From Candidatus Eisenbacteria bacterium (GTDB lineage: Bacteria; Eisenbacteria; RBG-16-71-46; JAFGJU01): DNA of 18,726 nucleotides. The translations under genes and the position numbers were made by a program. The stretch lies in contig JAPLKG010000019.1 of assembly GCA_026388185.1 (NCBI GenBank), forward strand, positions 1 through 18,726, in the 5' to 3' direction. Position 1 is the stretch's first letter, and each line of letters begins with the position of its first letter. This document shows positions 1-6,937 of this stretch, piece after piece. Below the pieces are notes generated by a model. That model saw only the letters and a program-made list of their open reading frames with translations, did no database searches and was not told where the DNA came from.

Positions 1-217
1 AAGCTTCATCGTTGAGAAAGCTGACAAGGGCATCCGCGTGATGGTGAAGGGCAAGCCTGAAAGCGAGGAGTTAATCACGCTGGCAGTGCTCAAGGCGTCG
101 GTGAACAAGGCGGCCTACGCTTACACCGACAAGCACGTCGGTCCGCGAGAGCGAGTCGGCAACAAGGGAGGGACGCTCGGAAACAGGCTGAGAGCTGTGA
201 CGGCTGGGAAGAAGTAG
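1..217 (+). CDS. 3' end of repeat A gene (conserved basic C-terminal domain), copy 1
   Basis: The frame open from base 2 to the TAG at 215-217 encodes about 71 residues that match the C-terminal half of the complete gene at 12644-13171, including KAAYAYTDKHVGPRERVGNK. The 5' part lies outside the window. Most DNA differences from the complete copy are silent, so both copies appear to have been kept under protein-level selection. I do not recognise the family and assign no function. The tail is rich in Lys, Arg and Gly, so a nucleic-acid-binding role is possible but is only inference. The window opens with AAGCTT, and the same six bases occur at the matching position of the other copy (12956). 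Confidence 0.75.
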   Translation, partial: SFIVEKADKGIRVMVKGKPESEELITLAVLKASVNKAAYAYTDKHVGPRERVGNKGGTLGNRLRAVTAGKK

Positions 218-327
218 CACCAACCTGAGTGAGGACCGTCTGTGGAGGCGGGCCTTGCTCTTTCTTTTCGGCGCCGGTTCAGCGAACGGCTTCGCAATTG
301 ACAGGCAAGCACCTCAGAGCTATGCTC
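1..327 (+). repeat. Dispersed repeat A, copy 1 (gene end plus about 110 bp downstream)
   Basis: Similarity to 12956-13270 runs past the stop codon into non-coding DNA. Shared blocks include CTGAGTGAGGACCGTCTGTG just after the stop, GGCCTTGCTCTTTC, TTGACAGGCAAGC and finally AGCTATGCTC at 318-327. Right after that point the two copies diverge, and here the IS3-type sequence begins. The repeat therefore covers a gene with its 3' flank, not just a coding domain. Confidence 0.75.
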
Positions 328-1220
328 CCGGCCAGGTTTACGCCACCTTGCTTGATGAGGGCCTGTACCTGTGTTCGGAGCGGACCATGTACCGCATCCT
401 CGCGGATAACGCCGAGGTGCGCGAGCGGCGCGATCAGCTACGACACCCGGTTTACCGTAAACCCGAGCTGTTGGCCACGGCTCCAAACCAGGTCTGGAGT
501 TGGGACATAACCAAACTGCTCGGTCCGGTGAAGTGGACATACTTCTATCTGTACGTGATCCTCGACATCTTCGGCCGGTATGTTCCCGGCTGGCTTCTGG
601 CGAGGGAAGAGAGCGCCGCCTTGGCCAAGCTGCTCATTGAGGAAACGTGTGAGCGGCAGGGGATAATGCAGGATCAACTCACCGTCCACTCGGATCGTGG
701 CCCGTCGATGACCAGTAAGCCCGTGGCTCTCCTGCTGGCCGACCTAGGGGTCACCAGGTCTCTGTCCCGACCCCACGTCTCCAACGACAATCCGTATTCC
801 GAGTCCCAGTTCAAGACCATCAAGTACCGGCCTGAGTTCCCCGAACGCTTCGCTTCAGAACAGGACGGCAGGGAGTTCTGCCGCGACCTGTTCACCTGGT
901 ACAACACCGAGCACCGGCACTCGGGAATCGGTATGATGACGCCGGAAGCGGTCCATTACGGGAGGGCACACGAGATCAGAGCGGCACGACAGAAGACGTT
1001 GGACATCACATATGCTCTGCATCGGGAAAGGTTCGTGAAACGGCCGCCGTCTCCCCCGGAATTGCCGGCAATGGTCTGGATCAACCCTCCGGTGGAAAAA
1101 GCGGTGCGCCAGGATGCCCCAGGACCGACGATCTCGGCGGTGGATGACCCAGAGTATCCCCCCAACATGAGTCTTACAACCCTGATGAGAGGAGGTTTTT
1201 CAGAGAAGGCTGTACAGTAA
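328..1220 (+). pseudogene. IS3-family transposase (DDE integrase), N-terminally truncated
   Basis: This is the catalytic half of an IS3-family transposase that cuts and joins DNA with a DDE RNase-H fold. Counting from the ATG at 255, the DDE residues are D84 (WSWDITK), D147 (HSDRGPSMTSK) and E183 (NDNPYSESQFK). Downstream WYNTEHRHSGIG and TPEAVHYGRA are family hallmarks. Similarity begins at about QVYATLLDEG, so the N-terminal DNA-binding region is missing. The first 25 or so codons of the open frame (255-327) read through repeat A and are not transposase. The catalytic triad is intact, but without its N-terminus and left end it is probably inactive. Confidence 0.85.
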
Positions 1221-1259
1221 ATACGCATGGCCAGTGTCTCAAAATCGTTGACAGGTTCC
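328..1259 (+). mobile_element. 5'-truncated IS3-type insertion element
   Basis: The element starts abruptly inside repeat A's downstream DNA, without the left end or the upstream OrfA-type helix-turn-helix part. It ends at about 1234-1259 with TGTCTCAAAATCGTTGACAG followed by GTTCC, which resembles the right terminal inverted repeat of this group. The open frame of a broken neighbour gene resumes at 1259, consistent with the element's edge being there. No left inverted repeat was found, so the element is a fragment and cannot move alone. The exact left limit is inferred from where identity with the second repeat A copy stops. Confidence 0.65.
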
Positions 1260-2116
1260 GAACTCGGTATGCCACCGTAAAGAATACCGCTGACGAGGGC
1301 TGCATCCCCGTATTCGATGTCGTAGAATCCGAAAAGCCAGACGATCCGCCTGAGGATATAGGCTTAGCATACTACCATGTGTGTCCAGTTCTGATCGGTC
1401 CCGGGGGAGGTGACGTAGCTCATAGAGATGATTCTACGAAAGTCGTGGATGACGCCAAGATCGACGTACCAGCCGGTGCGCTTGTGGGTTATAAGCCTTT
1501 TCACATTCAGCAGCTCAGCGAGATCCCTGGCCAACCAAGTGACAGCCTATTGCTTGTTAGCGGCATCTTTGACTTCTCACCATGGGGAGTCACCTTCCCG
1601 TTGGAGCCTCCTACTCGAATCACGCTGAGATACTACTGGGAGGGACCTACCCGAATTGACGTGTACTCATGCTTGGAAGGTGGGGTGTGGCAGTGTATTT
1701 CCGAAGGCAGAACTGTAGACGACTCCACCGGTACTATCTCGGTCACGGTGACACAGCTCTCGCCAATGGCAGTTTTTGCCAGGGATACCACCGTTAGCGT
1801 GGGTGAAGCTCCTGCTCCTCCCAGGCTGATTCTTCCTCAAAGCCACCCAAACCCTACACGTGCTGGTGCAATAATAGAATATCAGCTTCCTTCTAGAGGG
1901 CATGTTTCGATGAAAGTCTTCGACGTCTCCGGAAGACAGATTCGCGCACTGATTGACTCAGAGCAAAGCGCTGGATCTCAGCGCGCTGTTTGGGATGGAA
2001 TGACGGCCCGGGGGAAGAGAGCGAGTTCAGGAGTCTATTTCTACCGGTTTGAATTCAGAAGCGCTGAAAGCCGCCAGAAGGTAGTGATGACGAAGAAACT
2101 TGTCATTCTCGAATGA
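1259..2116 (+). pseudogene. Secreted-type protein with FlgD-like/T9SS-type C-terminal domain, 5' end lost to IS
   Basis: The frame is open from 1259 to the TGA at 2114-2116 (285 codons) and continues back into the IS3 end, so the gene has lost its start; the in-frame GTG at 1379 is probably not native. The middle (about 1440-1790) has a beta-rich pattern, with VPAGALVGYK, ITLRYYW and VYSCLEGGVWQCI then a phrase ending SPMAVFA. This resembles ZU5-like domains of surface proteins. The end (about 1830-2113) is a FlgD-like Ig/T9SS type A sorting domain: HPNPTRAGAIIEYQLP, VKVFDVSGR-type (here MKVFDVSGRQIRAL), SGVYFYRFE and KVVMTKKLVILE. In FCB-type bacteria such tails direct export or cell-surface attachment. 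The N-terminus and signal peptide are gone. Confidence 0.7.
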
Positions 2117-2132
2117 GTGCCCGGTGAAGTGC

Positions 2133-2235
2133 ACCGGCGACTTCGTGGCCACGCGGAAGACGGTGCTGGTTCGCTAACGGCTTGCCCTGCAGCTATGAAC
2201 GCGGTGCACAGTGGTGGGAACACGGTTCACACTAC
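2133..2235 (+). repeat. Dispersed repeat C, uninterrupted copy (FlgD-type tail plus palindromic 3' unit)
   Basis: The first part encodes TGDFVATRKTVLVR and then TAA, a typical FlgD-like C-terminal strand, but it has no gene body attached: it lies 16 bp after the stop of the gene before it. The stop is followed by AACGGCTTGCC and a unit flanked by TATGAAC (2194-2200) and GTTCACA (2225-2231), an imperfect inverted repeat. The same order occurs at 9603-9646 plus 11096-11155, where an IS110 element splits it. The piece looks like a leftover gene end brought in by recombination. Confidence 0.7.
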
Positions 2236-2289
2236 GAGACTCAGTTCGCACTGCCGCTAACTCCGTTCACACCTCTGCTTCCCCTCTAG

Positions 2290-2406
2290 AATCGATCCTG
2301 CTACTCTAAACCCCCGCTTTTTGCAGCATTTCTCTGACTATCTCCTGCCGGTTATACATCTGACTAGGGTCCCCTGAATTTCACGCAGCAACCCGCGCCG
2401 TTTTCC
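2290..2406 (+). repeat. Dispersed repeat B, copy 1
   Basis: This matches 12382-12496. The left part is diverged (AATCGATYCTGCYACT), while the right core is strong: CTATCTC, TACATC, GACTAGGGTCCCCTGAATT, CACGCAGCAA, CCGCGCC and TTTTCC. It is non-coding and has no obvious partner gene. It may be the relic of a mobile-element end, but I could not identify one. Confidence 0.65.
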
Positions 2407-2412
2407 TCCGGG

Positions 2413-2463
2413 ATGTGACAGAAGTTTCCGCTTGCGTGAGGCGATACTTTGGTGATATAATGC
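2413..2463 (+). promoter_or_regulatory. Strong sigma70-type promoter in a duplicated block, copy 1
   Basis: TTGCGT (2432-2437) and TATAAT (2456-2461) are separated by 18 bp, with an extended -10 TGA just ahead of TATAAT. The surrounding 50 bp is repeated at 6600-6651, including the identical run CGATACTTTGGTGATATAAT. Transcription to the right would begin near 2468. The next clear gene starts at 2865, leaving a leader of nearly 400 bases. Confidence 0.6.
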
Positions 2464-2864
2464 CGAAGATCCGAAGTTACGGCATCAAGAGAGAAATGCA
2501 ACTCCCTTACACTCGGTTTGGTTCCAGGCGGCGTGTTGCTGTGCGGAAACCAGATAAGCCCGGACCAATTGTCGAGATCGGCGCAACGAGCTTCGCCACA
2601 TGCGGTTTGTGGAGCGGAGGGACGTGGGGTTGTCCTGATCAGAATGCGTTCTATAGGCAGTTATCCGGAAATAGCGTAAGCCATAGTTAGACTCTCGAAG
2701 GACAACAAGTAAGGGGGCGACCAGATGAACGCCAAACTGCCGCAATCTCGTGGCTCGCGAGCCAGACGAACTTGAGCAGTCGATTCGGTCGACGACCTCA
2801 GTCGATCTGAATCTAGTGCAGTCAAATGAGGATACGGGCTGCTGTAGCCCTGGAGGAAGTTGCC
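2464..2864 (+). other. Gene-free stretch: long leader or decayed DNA
   Basis: A short open frame crosses this stretch on each strand, but neither has a ribosome site or a recognisable protein. The plus-strand frame would also run through the promoter. An imperfect hairpin, ATGCCG ... CGGCAT (about 2460-2485), lies at the expected transcript start. AGCGTAAGCCATAGTTAG near 2673-2692 resembles GGCGTGAGCCGTAGTTAG at 13342-13359. I see no gene. A long 5' leader or a small RNA from the upstream promoter is possible. Confidence 0.4.
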
Positions 2865-3512
2865 ATGCGAACGGTCGTCGTGAGGGCGTCAGGTGTTCTC
2901 TTACTCATACTGCTTCTCGGTGCGATTTGCCCAGAGAATGGTCGTGCTCAGCTATGGAGGGAGGAGTATCGGAAAATGCAAGCAGAGGCCCAGGCTGAAG
3001 CTGGCATGTGGGCACTCTATCTAGTCAAGGCCCAGGTCAGGGATGACGGCGAGAACTCGTCACGCGAACCCGGCGACATCGGACTGCACATCTATAGTTC
3101 TGACGGCTTCCATCACAACGTACGACTCTATGGCATGCACTTCACGGAGGTTGACGACGATGGGAGTCAGAAATACGAATGGTACGATGACGAGACCGTG
3201 TGTTATGAAGGCTTCCTTATCCTCAACGGCTCCAATCTTGACGGGATGGGTTGCATACGGCTCGTGGCCGAAGAAGGCGACGAATCGACTATCCTCGGTT
3301 TCATCCCGATACCCAATATCGGTAGTCTGTCGGCCGATGACATCGTTTTCGAAGCGACTGTATGCGAGAATCAACTCAGCCATGATCTGATAACACAGAT
3401 AGAAGGAGACTGCGACATTCCAGGGCGGTGCGCTACGCTGTGGCTGCGCCTCGACCGGAACTGGGACGGGCATGATTGTGAAGTGGTTCTCCCTCCGAAG
3501 CCATGCCGCTAG
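2865..3512 (+). CDS. Secreted cysteine-containing protein of unknown function
   Basis: The start is the ATG at 2865, preceded by GGAGG at 2852-2856. The more upstream in-frame ATG at 2826 lacks such a site. The 215-residue product has a signal peptide (MRTVVVRAS, a leucine-rich core LLLILLLGA, and a likely cut after GRA at residue 28). It is followed by a Glu/Ala/Gln-rich helical start and then an acidic, beta-rich body with motifs such as LYLVKAQVRD and GIGLHIYSSD-like DIGLHIYSSDG. Seven cysteines remain after the signal (113, 130, 167, 183, 189, 205, 214), suggesting disulfides outside the cytoplasm. I recognise no family. It lies 70 bp upstream of another secreted protein on the same strand, and the two could be cotranscribed from the promoter near 2460. 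Confidence 0.75.
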   Translation: MRTVVVRASGVLLLILLLGAICPENGRAQLWREEYRKMQAEAQAEAGMWALYLVKAQVRDDGENSSREPGDIGLHIYSSDGFHHNVRLYGMHFTEVDDDGSQKYEWYDDETVCYEGFLILNGSNLDGMGCIRLVAEEGDESTILGFIPIPNIGSLSADDIVFEATVCENQLSHDLITQIEGDCDIPGRCATLWLRLDRNWDGHDCEVVLPPKPCR

Positions 3513-3582
3513 CAGCCTGCGGAATCCTATGGAGAGTCCACACGACCTCACTGAATCCGCGCGCAGAAAGGAGGTGAACATT

Positions 3583-4095
3583 ATGCTGGGAACGAGAAGT
3601 CAGATTTCGACACTGCTAGTCACGATGTGCCTCTGTGCCGGTCTCATCTGCACAAACTCGGAAGCGCAGGTGCCAAGTACGAGAGCGGTTGTTGAGTACA
3701 TGGGTCATGTTCAAGGGGTTGGTGACGTATCGTGGGTGACGCAACCAGGGACCTGTGGAACTGTCGGGCAGGGCAAGCGTCTCGAAGGATTTGCCATCCG
3801 CCATACTGTGTGGTCAAAGGACCAGGTGGGCCTGCGCTACAAGGCGCATCTCCAGGACCTGAGTGATACTAGCTGGTTCTATATGCCCGACTATTGCGGT
3901 ACGAGAGGTGAGAAGAGGCGGATGGAGGCAATCTGGATAGAGGTAATTGAGAAACCAGATAGGTACTCCGTATACTATCGCGCTCATCTTGCGGGTACCG
4001 GCTGGACGGTGTGGTATAGAGACGGAGACATGTGTGGGACGCGAGGTAAGCAGCGTCAGATCGAGGCCATTGAAGTGATGATCGTTGATAGATAG
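3583..4095 (+). CDS. Small secreted protein made of three ChW repeats
   Basis: The start at 3583 follows a near-perfect AAAGGAGGTGA (3567-3577); the longer upstream reading is discarded. The 170-residue product has a signal peptide (MLGTRSQIS, core LLVTMCLCAGLI, cut near EAQ at residue 29). Three repeats follow, at about 36-74, 83-121 and 128-167. Each has the ChW plan: V.Y..H, then a D/TGW-like tryptophan, then GT.G...R.EA and a hydrophobic strand. ChW repeats were described in clostridial extracellular proteins and are thought to bind partners or cell-surface material. Each repeat here carries CGT where the usual form has a non-Cys residue before GT (Cys58, 105, 151). It has no catalytic domain, so it is likely a binding protein. 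It ends 31 bp before the IS481 element. Confidence 0.75.
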   Translation: MLGTRSQISTLLVTMCLCAGLICTNSEAQVPSTRAVVEYMGHVQGVGDVSWVTQPGTCGTVGQGKRLEGFAIRHTVWSKDQVGLRYKAHLQDLSDTSWFYMPDYCGTRGEKRRMEAIWIEVIEKPDRYSVYYRAHLAGTGWTVWYRDGDMCGTRGKQRQIEAIEVMIVDR

Positions 4096-4126
4096 GGCGG
4101 TAGTGTCTTGGCGTAGGCACCGTGAC

Positions 4127-4176
4127 CGGTCGGGGAGATAGGTGACAAGAAAGTCTGGGGACATGGGTTACACTTT
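4127..4176. repeat. IS481 left terminal inverted repeat (double motif)
   Basis: The outer unit CGGTCGGGGAGATAGGTGAC at 4127-4146 and the inner unit GTCTGGGGACATGGGTTACA starting at 4153 are related to each other and to the two units at the right end. The paired units are probably transposase binding sites. Confidence 0.7.
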
Positions 4177-5346
4177 GTGTCGTTTGAGTCTACCATATTC
4201 GTCCTCGATGCGCATGTGTCGTTCATGTAGCCGGCCAAGTTTGAGGGGGCCGAAGTAGACGTTCCAGATGTCGTTGTCGATTTCTTCCAAGCCGATGTAC
4301 TCCCCGGCGCACACGATGGAGACATTGATCCATTTTGAGTTCCAGCGGATGCCGCCGTTGGCGCTGACATAGCGGACCTCGAAGCGGTCGGGGTATTGGA
4401 GTGGTGGAACTTTCGTTGGCATTTGGCGTGGGGATGACTCATAGACGGAAGCCGGTGTCTGCTGATCCAGGGCCTCGTGCGGGCGTTCTTCGTTGAATTC
4501 CGTGCGGAAGTGGTTGAACTTGCGTTGTTGGGCGGTGAGGTTACCCGCTGGCGGTCGGGTTGCTTCGACCCTGAGGGTTTTGTGCATGCGTTCATGGCGG
4601 CCGTTCTGCTGTGGTTTACCGGGTTCAATGAGTTCTGGCAGCACGCCGAGGCGTACCCACCAGGCTGAGAGTGTCGAGAGTCGTGCGAGGGAGTTGGTGG
4701 CAAAGGGGACGCCGTTATCCGTGCGTATACGTTTTGGCAGGCCGTATTCTTGGAACAGTCGGCTGAACACTGGTTTTGCCCCGGCCACGGCCGTGGAACA
4801 CAGCGCCTGGCAACCCAGAAGATAACGGCTGAAGCCATCGGTGACAGTGAGTGGATAACAGTACATGCCATCGCCGGTCTTGAATTGCCCTTTGAAGTCG
4901 GCGCTCCAGACGTCGTTGGGTGCGAGGATCGAGCTCGTGGGCTTGCCGGGATGGCCGATATGTCGGCGGTGCCGTGACTTGGGCACCATGCCGTGGCGGC
5001 TCATGATGTCGCAGACGGTGGAGCGGCCCGGCAGGTCCGAACGAGGGTGACGCTTGTGTACGATTGTGAGCAGCTTCTTGCCGCCCCAGGACGGATGGCG
5101 GCGACGTGCTTCGAGGAGTGCCGCGACGATCTCGGCTGCGGTCTCATTGGGCGAATGTCGGGGTCTTCGCGAGCGTTCTTCGAGACCCGCAGGCCCGAGC
5201 CGCAGATAGCGGTCGATCCATTTGTAGGCGGTTTTGCGTGAGACCCCGTAGAGCTGGCAAAGCTCTGTGACTGACAGGGAGTCACGCAAGTAATCGGCAA
5301 TGAATTGAGTTCGTTGGTCCATAGGTGATGTCTCGCTCCATGGCAT
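4168..5346 (-). CDS. IS481-family transposase
   Basis: This DDE transposase moves the surrounding element. The start (ATG at 5346, reading MPWSETSPMDQRTQFI) is set by AAGGAGGTG at 5351-5359; a longer upstream reading is less likely. The 392-residue product has an N-terminal helix-turn-helix (about 16-60, SVTELCQLYGVSRKTAYKWI). The integrase core has D150 (VWSADFKGQF), D210 (RTDNGVPF) and E252 (NGRHERMH), all present, and the C-terminal beta region ends GRLHERHMRIEDEYGRL. The length and intact triad suggest a functional enzyme. The stop overlaps the left inverted repeat, a compact arrangement. Confidence 0.92.
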   Translation of the reverse strand: MPWSETSPMDQRTQFIADYLRDSLSVTELCQLYGVSRKTAYKWIDRYLRLGPAGLEERSRRPRHSPNETAAEIVAALLEARRRHPSWGGKKLLTIVHKRHPRSDLPGRSTVCDIMSRHGMVPKSRHRRHIGHPGKPTSSILAPNDVWSADFKGQFKTGDGMYCYPLTVTDGFSRYLLGCQALCSTAVAGAKPVFSRLFQEYGLPKRIRTDNGVPFATNSLARLSTLSAWWVRLGVLPELIEPGKPQQNGRHERMHKTLRVEATRPPAGNLTAQQRKFNHFRTEFNEERPHEALDQQTPASVYESSPRQMPTKVPPLQYPDRFEVRYVSANGGIRWNSKWINVSIVCAGEYIGLEEIDNDIWNVYFGPLKLGRLHERHMRIEDEYGRLKRHKV

Positions 5347-5380
5347 AGGGCACCTCCTTGCGGTGCCCGTGAGTGTGGCA

Positions 5381-5432
5381 CAACATGTCACCCATGTACC
5401 CGGACTAAAGTGTTACCTATGTGTCTGGACCG
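5381..5432. repeat. IS481 right terminal inverted repeat (double motif)
   Basis: Read on the minus strand, the outer unit is CGGTCCAGACACATAGGTAA (from 5432) and the inner unit AGTCCGGGTACATGGGTGAC (from 5406). They match the left-end units in the same order. The terminase frame continues directly past 5432. Confidence 0.7.
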
Positions 5433-6597
5433 TACCCTCATAGCTTCAAACACGCAGCTCCAGTCAGAGGTGTTCTTGCGAGAGATCAAGTTCCACCTGG
5501 AGCACAATCCGCTCCTGACCTACTACTTTGGCCGCTTCTTCAGCCCTGAGAAATGGGATGTGCGAGAGATTGTTGTTGCGCCGAGGACATCATCAGCCAA
5601 GGAGAGCAGGGTCACCTGCGTTGGAGTGGGCGGCCCTGTTGCCAGCAGGCACTATGACATCATCATCGCTGATGACCTTGTAGATGAAGAGAACTCAAGG
5701 ACCGAGGTACAGAGAGAAAAGACAAGGGTGTGGTTCTATAAGACCTTGCAGCCCTGCCTCGAGCCAGACGGGAAGCTATTCATCGTAGGGACCAGGTATC
5801 ACTACCTTGACCTCTACGGCCATCTCATCAAGAACGAGTTCAGAGATAGGCACCAGATTGACTCTGACGGCACTACCCCATGGCCGGAGAAGTTCTCGCT
5901 CGAGTGGCTGGAGGAGAGACGGAAGCAGGTGGGGTCGGTGATTTTCAACGCTCAGTATCAGAATGATACCGAGCTGATGAAGGGGCACATCTTCAAGGAA
6001 GAGTGGTTCAGGTTCTACGAGGTTGAGCCGGACTGGAGCAAGATGGATTTCTTCATAGGGTGCGACCCTGCGGCTACGAGCAGAGAAGCACTCCTTCAGG
6101 GCAAGAAGGCGGAGACTGACTGGTGGACCATAGTGGTTGGAGCAAGGAAGAAGGAGTCTCAAGGAGAGTGGGGAGCAGAGGTTTATCTCAAAGAGCTATG
6201 GAGAGCTCGCTGCACCAAGCAGGAGTACCTGGATGCGCTCAAAGGGTTCAATGAGCGATACCATCCTTTGAGAGTCGTTATAGAGACGGTGGCGGCGCAG
6301 GAGTACTTAGCCCAGGATGCAGAGAGGTGGATGCCGGTCGAGAGGCTAAAGAGGACGACTGACAAGGTTGCGAGGTCATACTGGCTACAGCCCTTCTTTG
6401 AGAACGGGCAGATTCTGATGCCGGCGAAGCATACGGTGAGTGATTACACACTCTGGCAGGCGTTGGTGGATGAGCTGGTGCTGTTCCCGCAGGGGGAGCA
6501 TGATGACCTTTTTGATGGGCTGCAAACAATGGTCGAGGGAGCGACGACCGGCCCAACAGTGAGAGCCTACCAGTACTCGCCGTTTCCGCGGTTCTAG
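5410..6597 (+). pseudogene. Phage terminase large subunit, N-terminus missing (IS-truncated)
   Basis: Terminase large subunits package phage DNA: an N-terminal ATPase drives translocation and a C-terminal RNase-H-like nuclease cuts the concatemer. The native frame is open from the IS481 edge (5433); the GTG at 5410 and ATG at 5419 lie inside the IS. Counting from 5410, visible parts are the acidic ATPase motif YDIIIADDLVDEE (82-94), the coupling motif VGTRYHYLDL (126-135) and nuclease residues D219 (GCDPAA), E292 (VVIETVAAQ) and D365/D366/D369 (HDDLFDG). The Walker A region, roughly the first 130-150 residues of a usual protein, is absent. No portal, capsid, small terminase or tail gene lies nearby, so this is an orphan prophage relic. 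Confidence 0.85.
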
Positions 6598-6599
6598 GC

Positions 6600-6651
6600 A
6601 TGTGACACGCGTTGTTTCCATTGTGTTAGCGATACTTTGGTGATATAATGC
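6600..6651 (+). promoter_or_regulatory. Strong sigma70-type promoter in a duplicated block, copy 2
   Basis: TTGTGT (6621-6626) and TATAAT (6644-6649) are spaced by 17 bp, with an extended -10 TGA. The block starts with ATGTGACA and matches 2413-2463. It begins a few bases after the terminase stop and could drive the channel fusion gene at 6938 through a leader of about 280 bases. Confidence 0.65.
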
Positions 6652-6937
6652 ATGCTTGCATCAGGCGAATGCAGCTGAAGGCGTAGCCCTTGAGATCATG
6701 CTCCAAGCGGCAGGAGAGTGTACTGATCCAGAGTGGTTTGCGGCAATTGGCTTGGATTCCAAAGTCGTTCCCCACAGGTGTTGATCGACGGTGAAGACTA
6801 CTTGGATATTCTCTCTGAAACGGGACGAAAGAGGACCCCAAAGGGCGTGTTCTCCAGTGCATGGAGCGGGGGATCTCAGAGAAGAAGATGACTGAAGAAT
6901 TCTCAGTGTCACAAAGGCTACAGCAAGGAGATTGACG
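6652..6937 (+). other. Leader or gene-free stretch ahead of the channel fusion
   Basis: No recognisable gene is present. Two short plus-strand frames exist, one reading ALEIMLQAAGECTDPEWFAA and another LIDGEDYLDILSETGRKR. Neither has a good start site, and each ends within 50 codons. They may be relics of a small gene that once followed this promoter. The strong promoter upstream makes this stretch the likely 5' leader of the 6938 gene. Confidence 0.4.

Larger units (their letters stand above)
4127..5432 (-). mobile_element. Complete IS481-family insertion sequence
   Basis: The element is about 1.3 kb with one transposase gene on the minus strand and imperfect inverted repeats of about 50 bp at 4127-4176 and 5381-5432. 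Each end holds two tandem copies of a motif of about 25 bp of the form ACATGGGTKACA. The transposase stop lies inside the left repeat. No clear target-site duplication is visible (left flank ends CCGTGAC, right flank begins TACCC). With a truncated terminase gene immediately to the right and no N-terminal part to the left, this suggests a deletion or rearrangement next to the element after insertion. Confidence 0.8.

Noticed and set aside
2172-2235. attC-like reading of CTAACGGCTTGCC and the palindrome after repeat C tails
   Set aside because: A GTTRRRY partner is missing. The palindrome is explained better as a repeat unit, and the IS110 junction explains the second copy.
2415-2690. Open frame of 91 codons on the plus strand
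   Set aside because: It runs through the promoter, has no ribosome site and no recognisable protein; the overlapping minus-strand frame is equally unconvincing.
4477-5241. Several plus-strand open frames opposite the IS481 transposase
   Set aside because: They are antisense shadows of a well-supported gene and have no known protein pattern.
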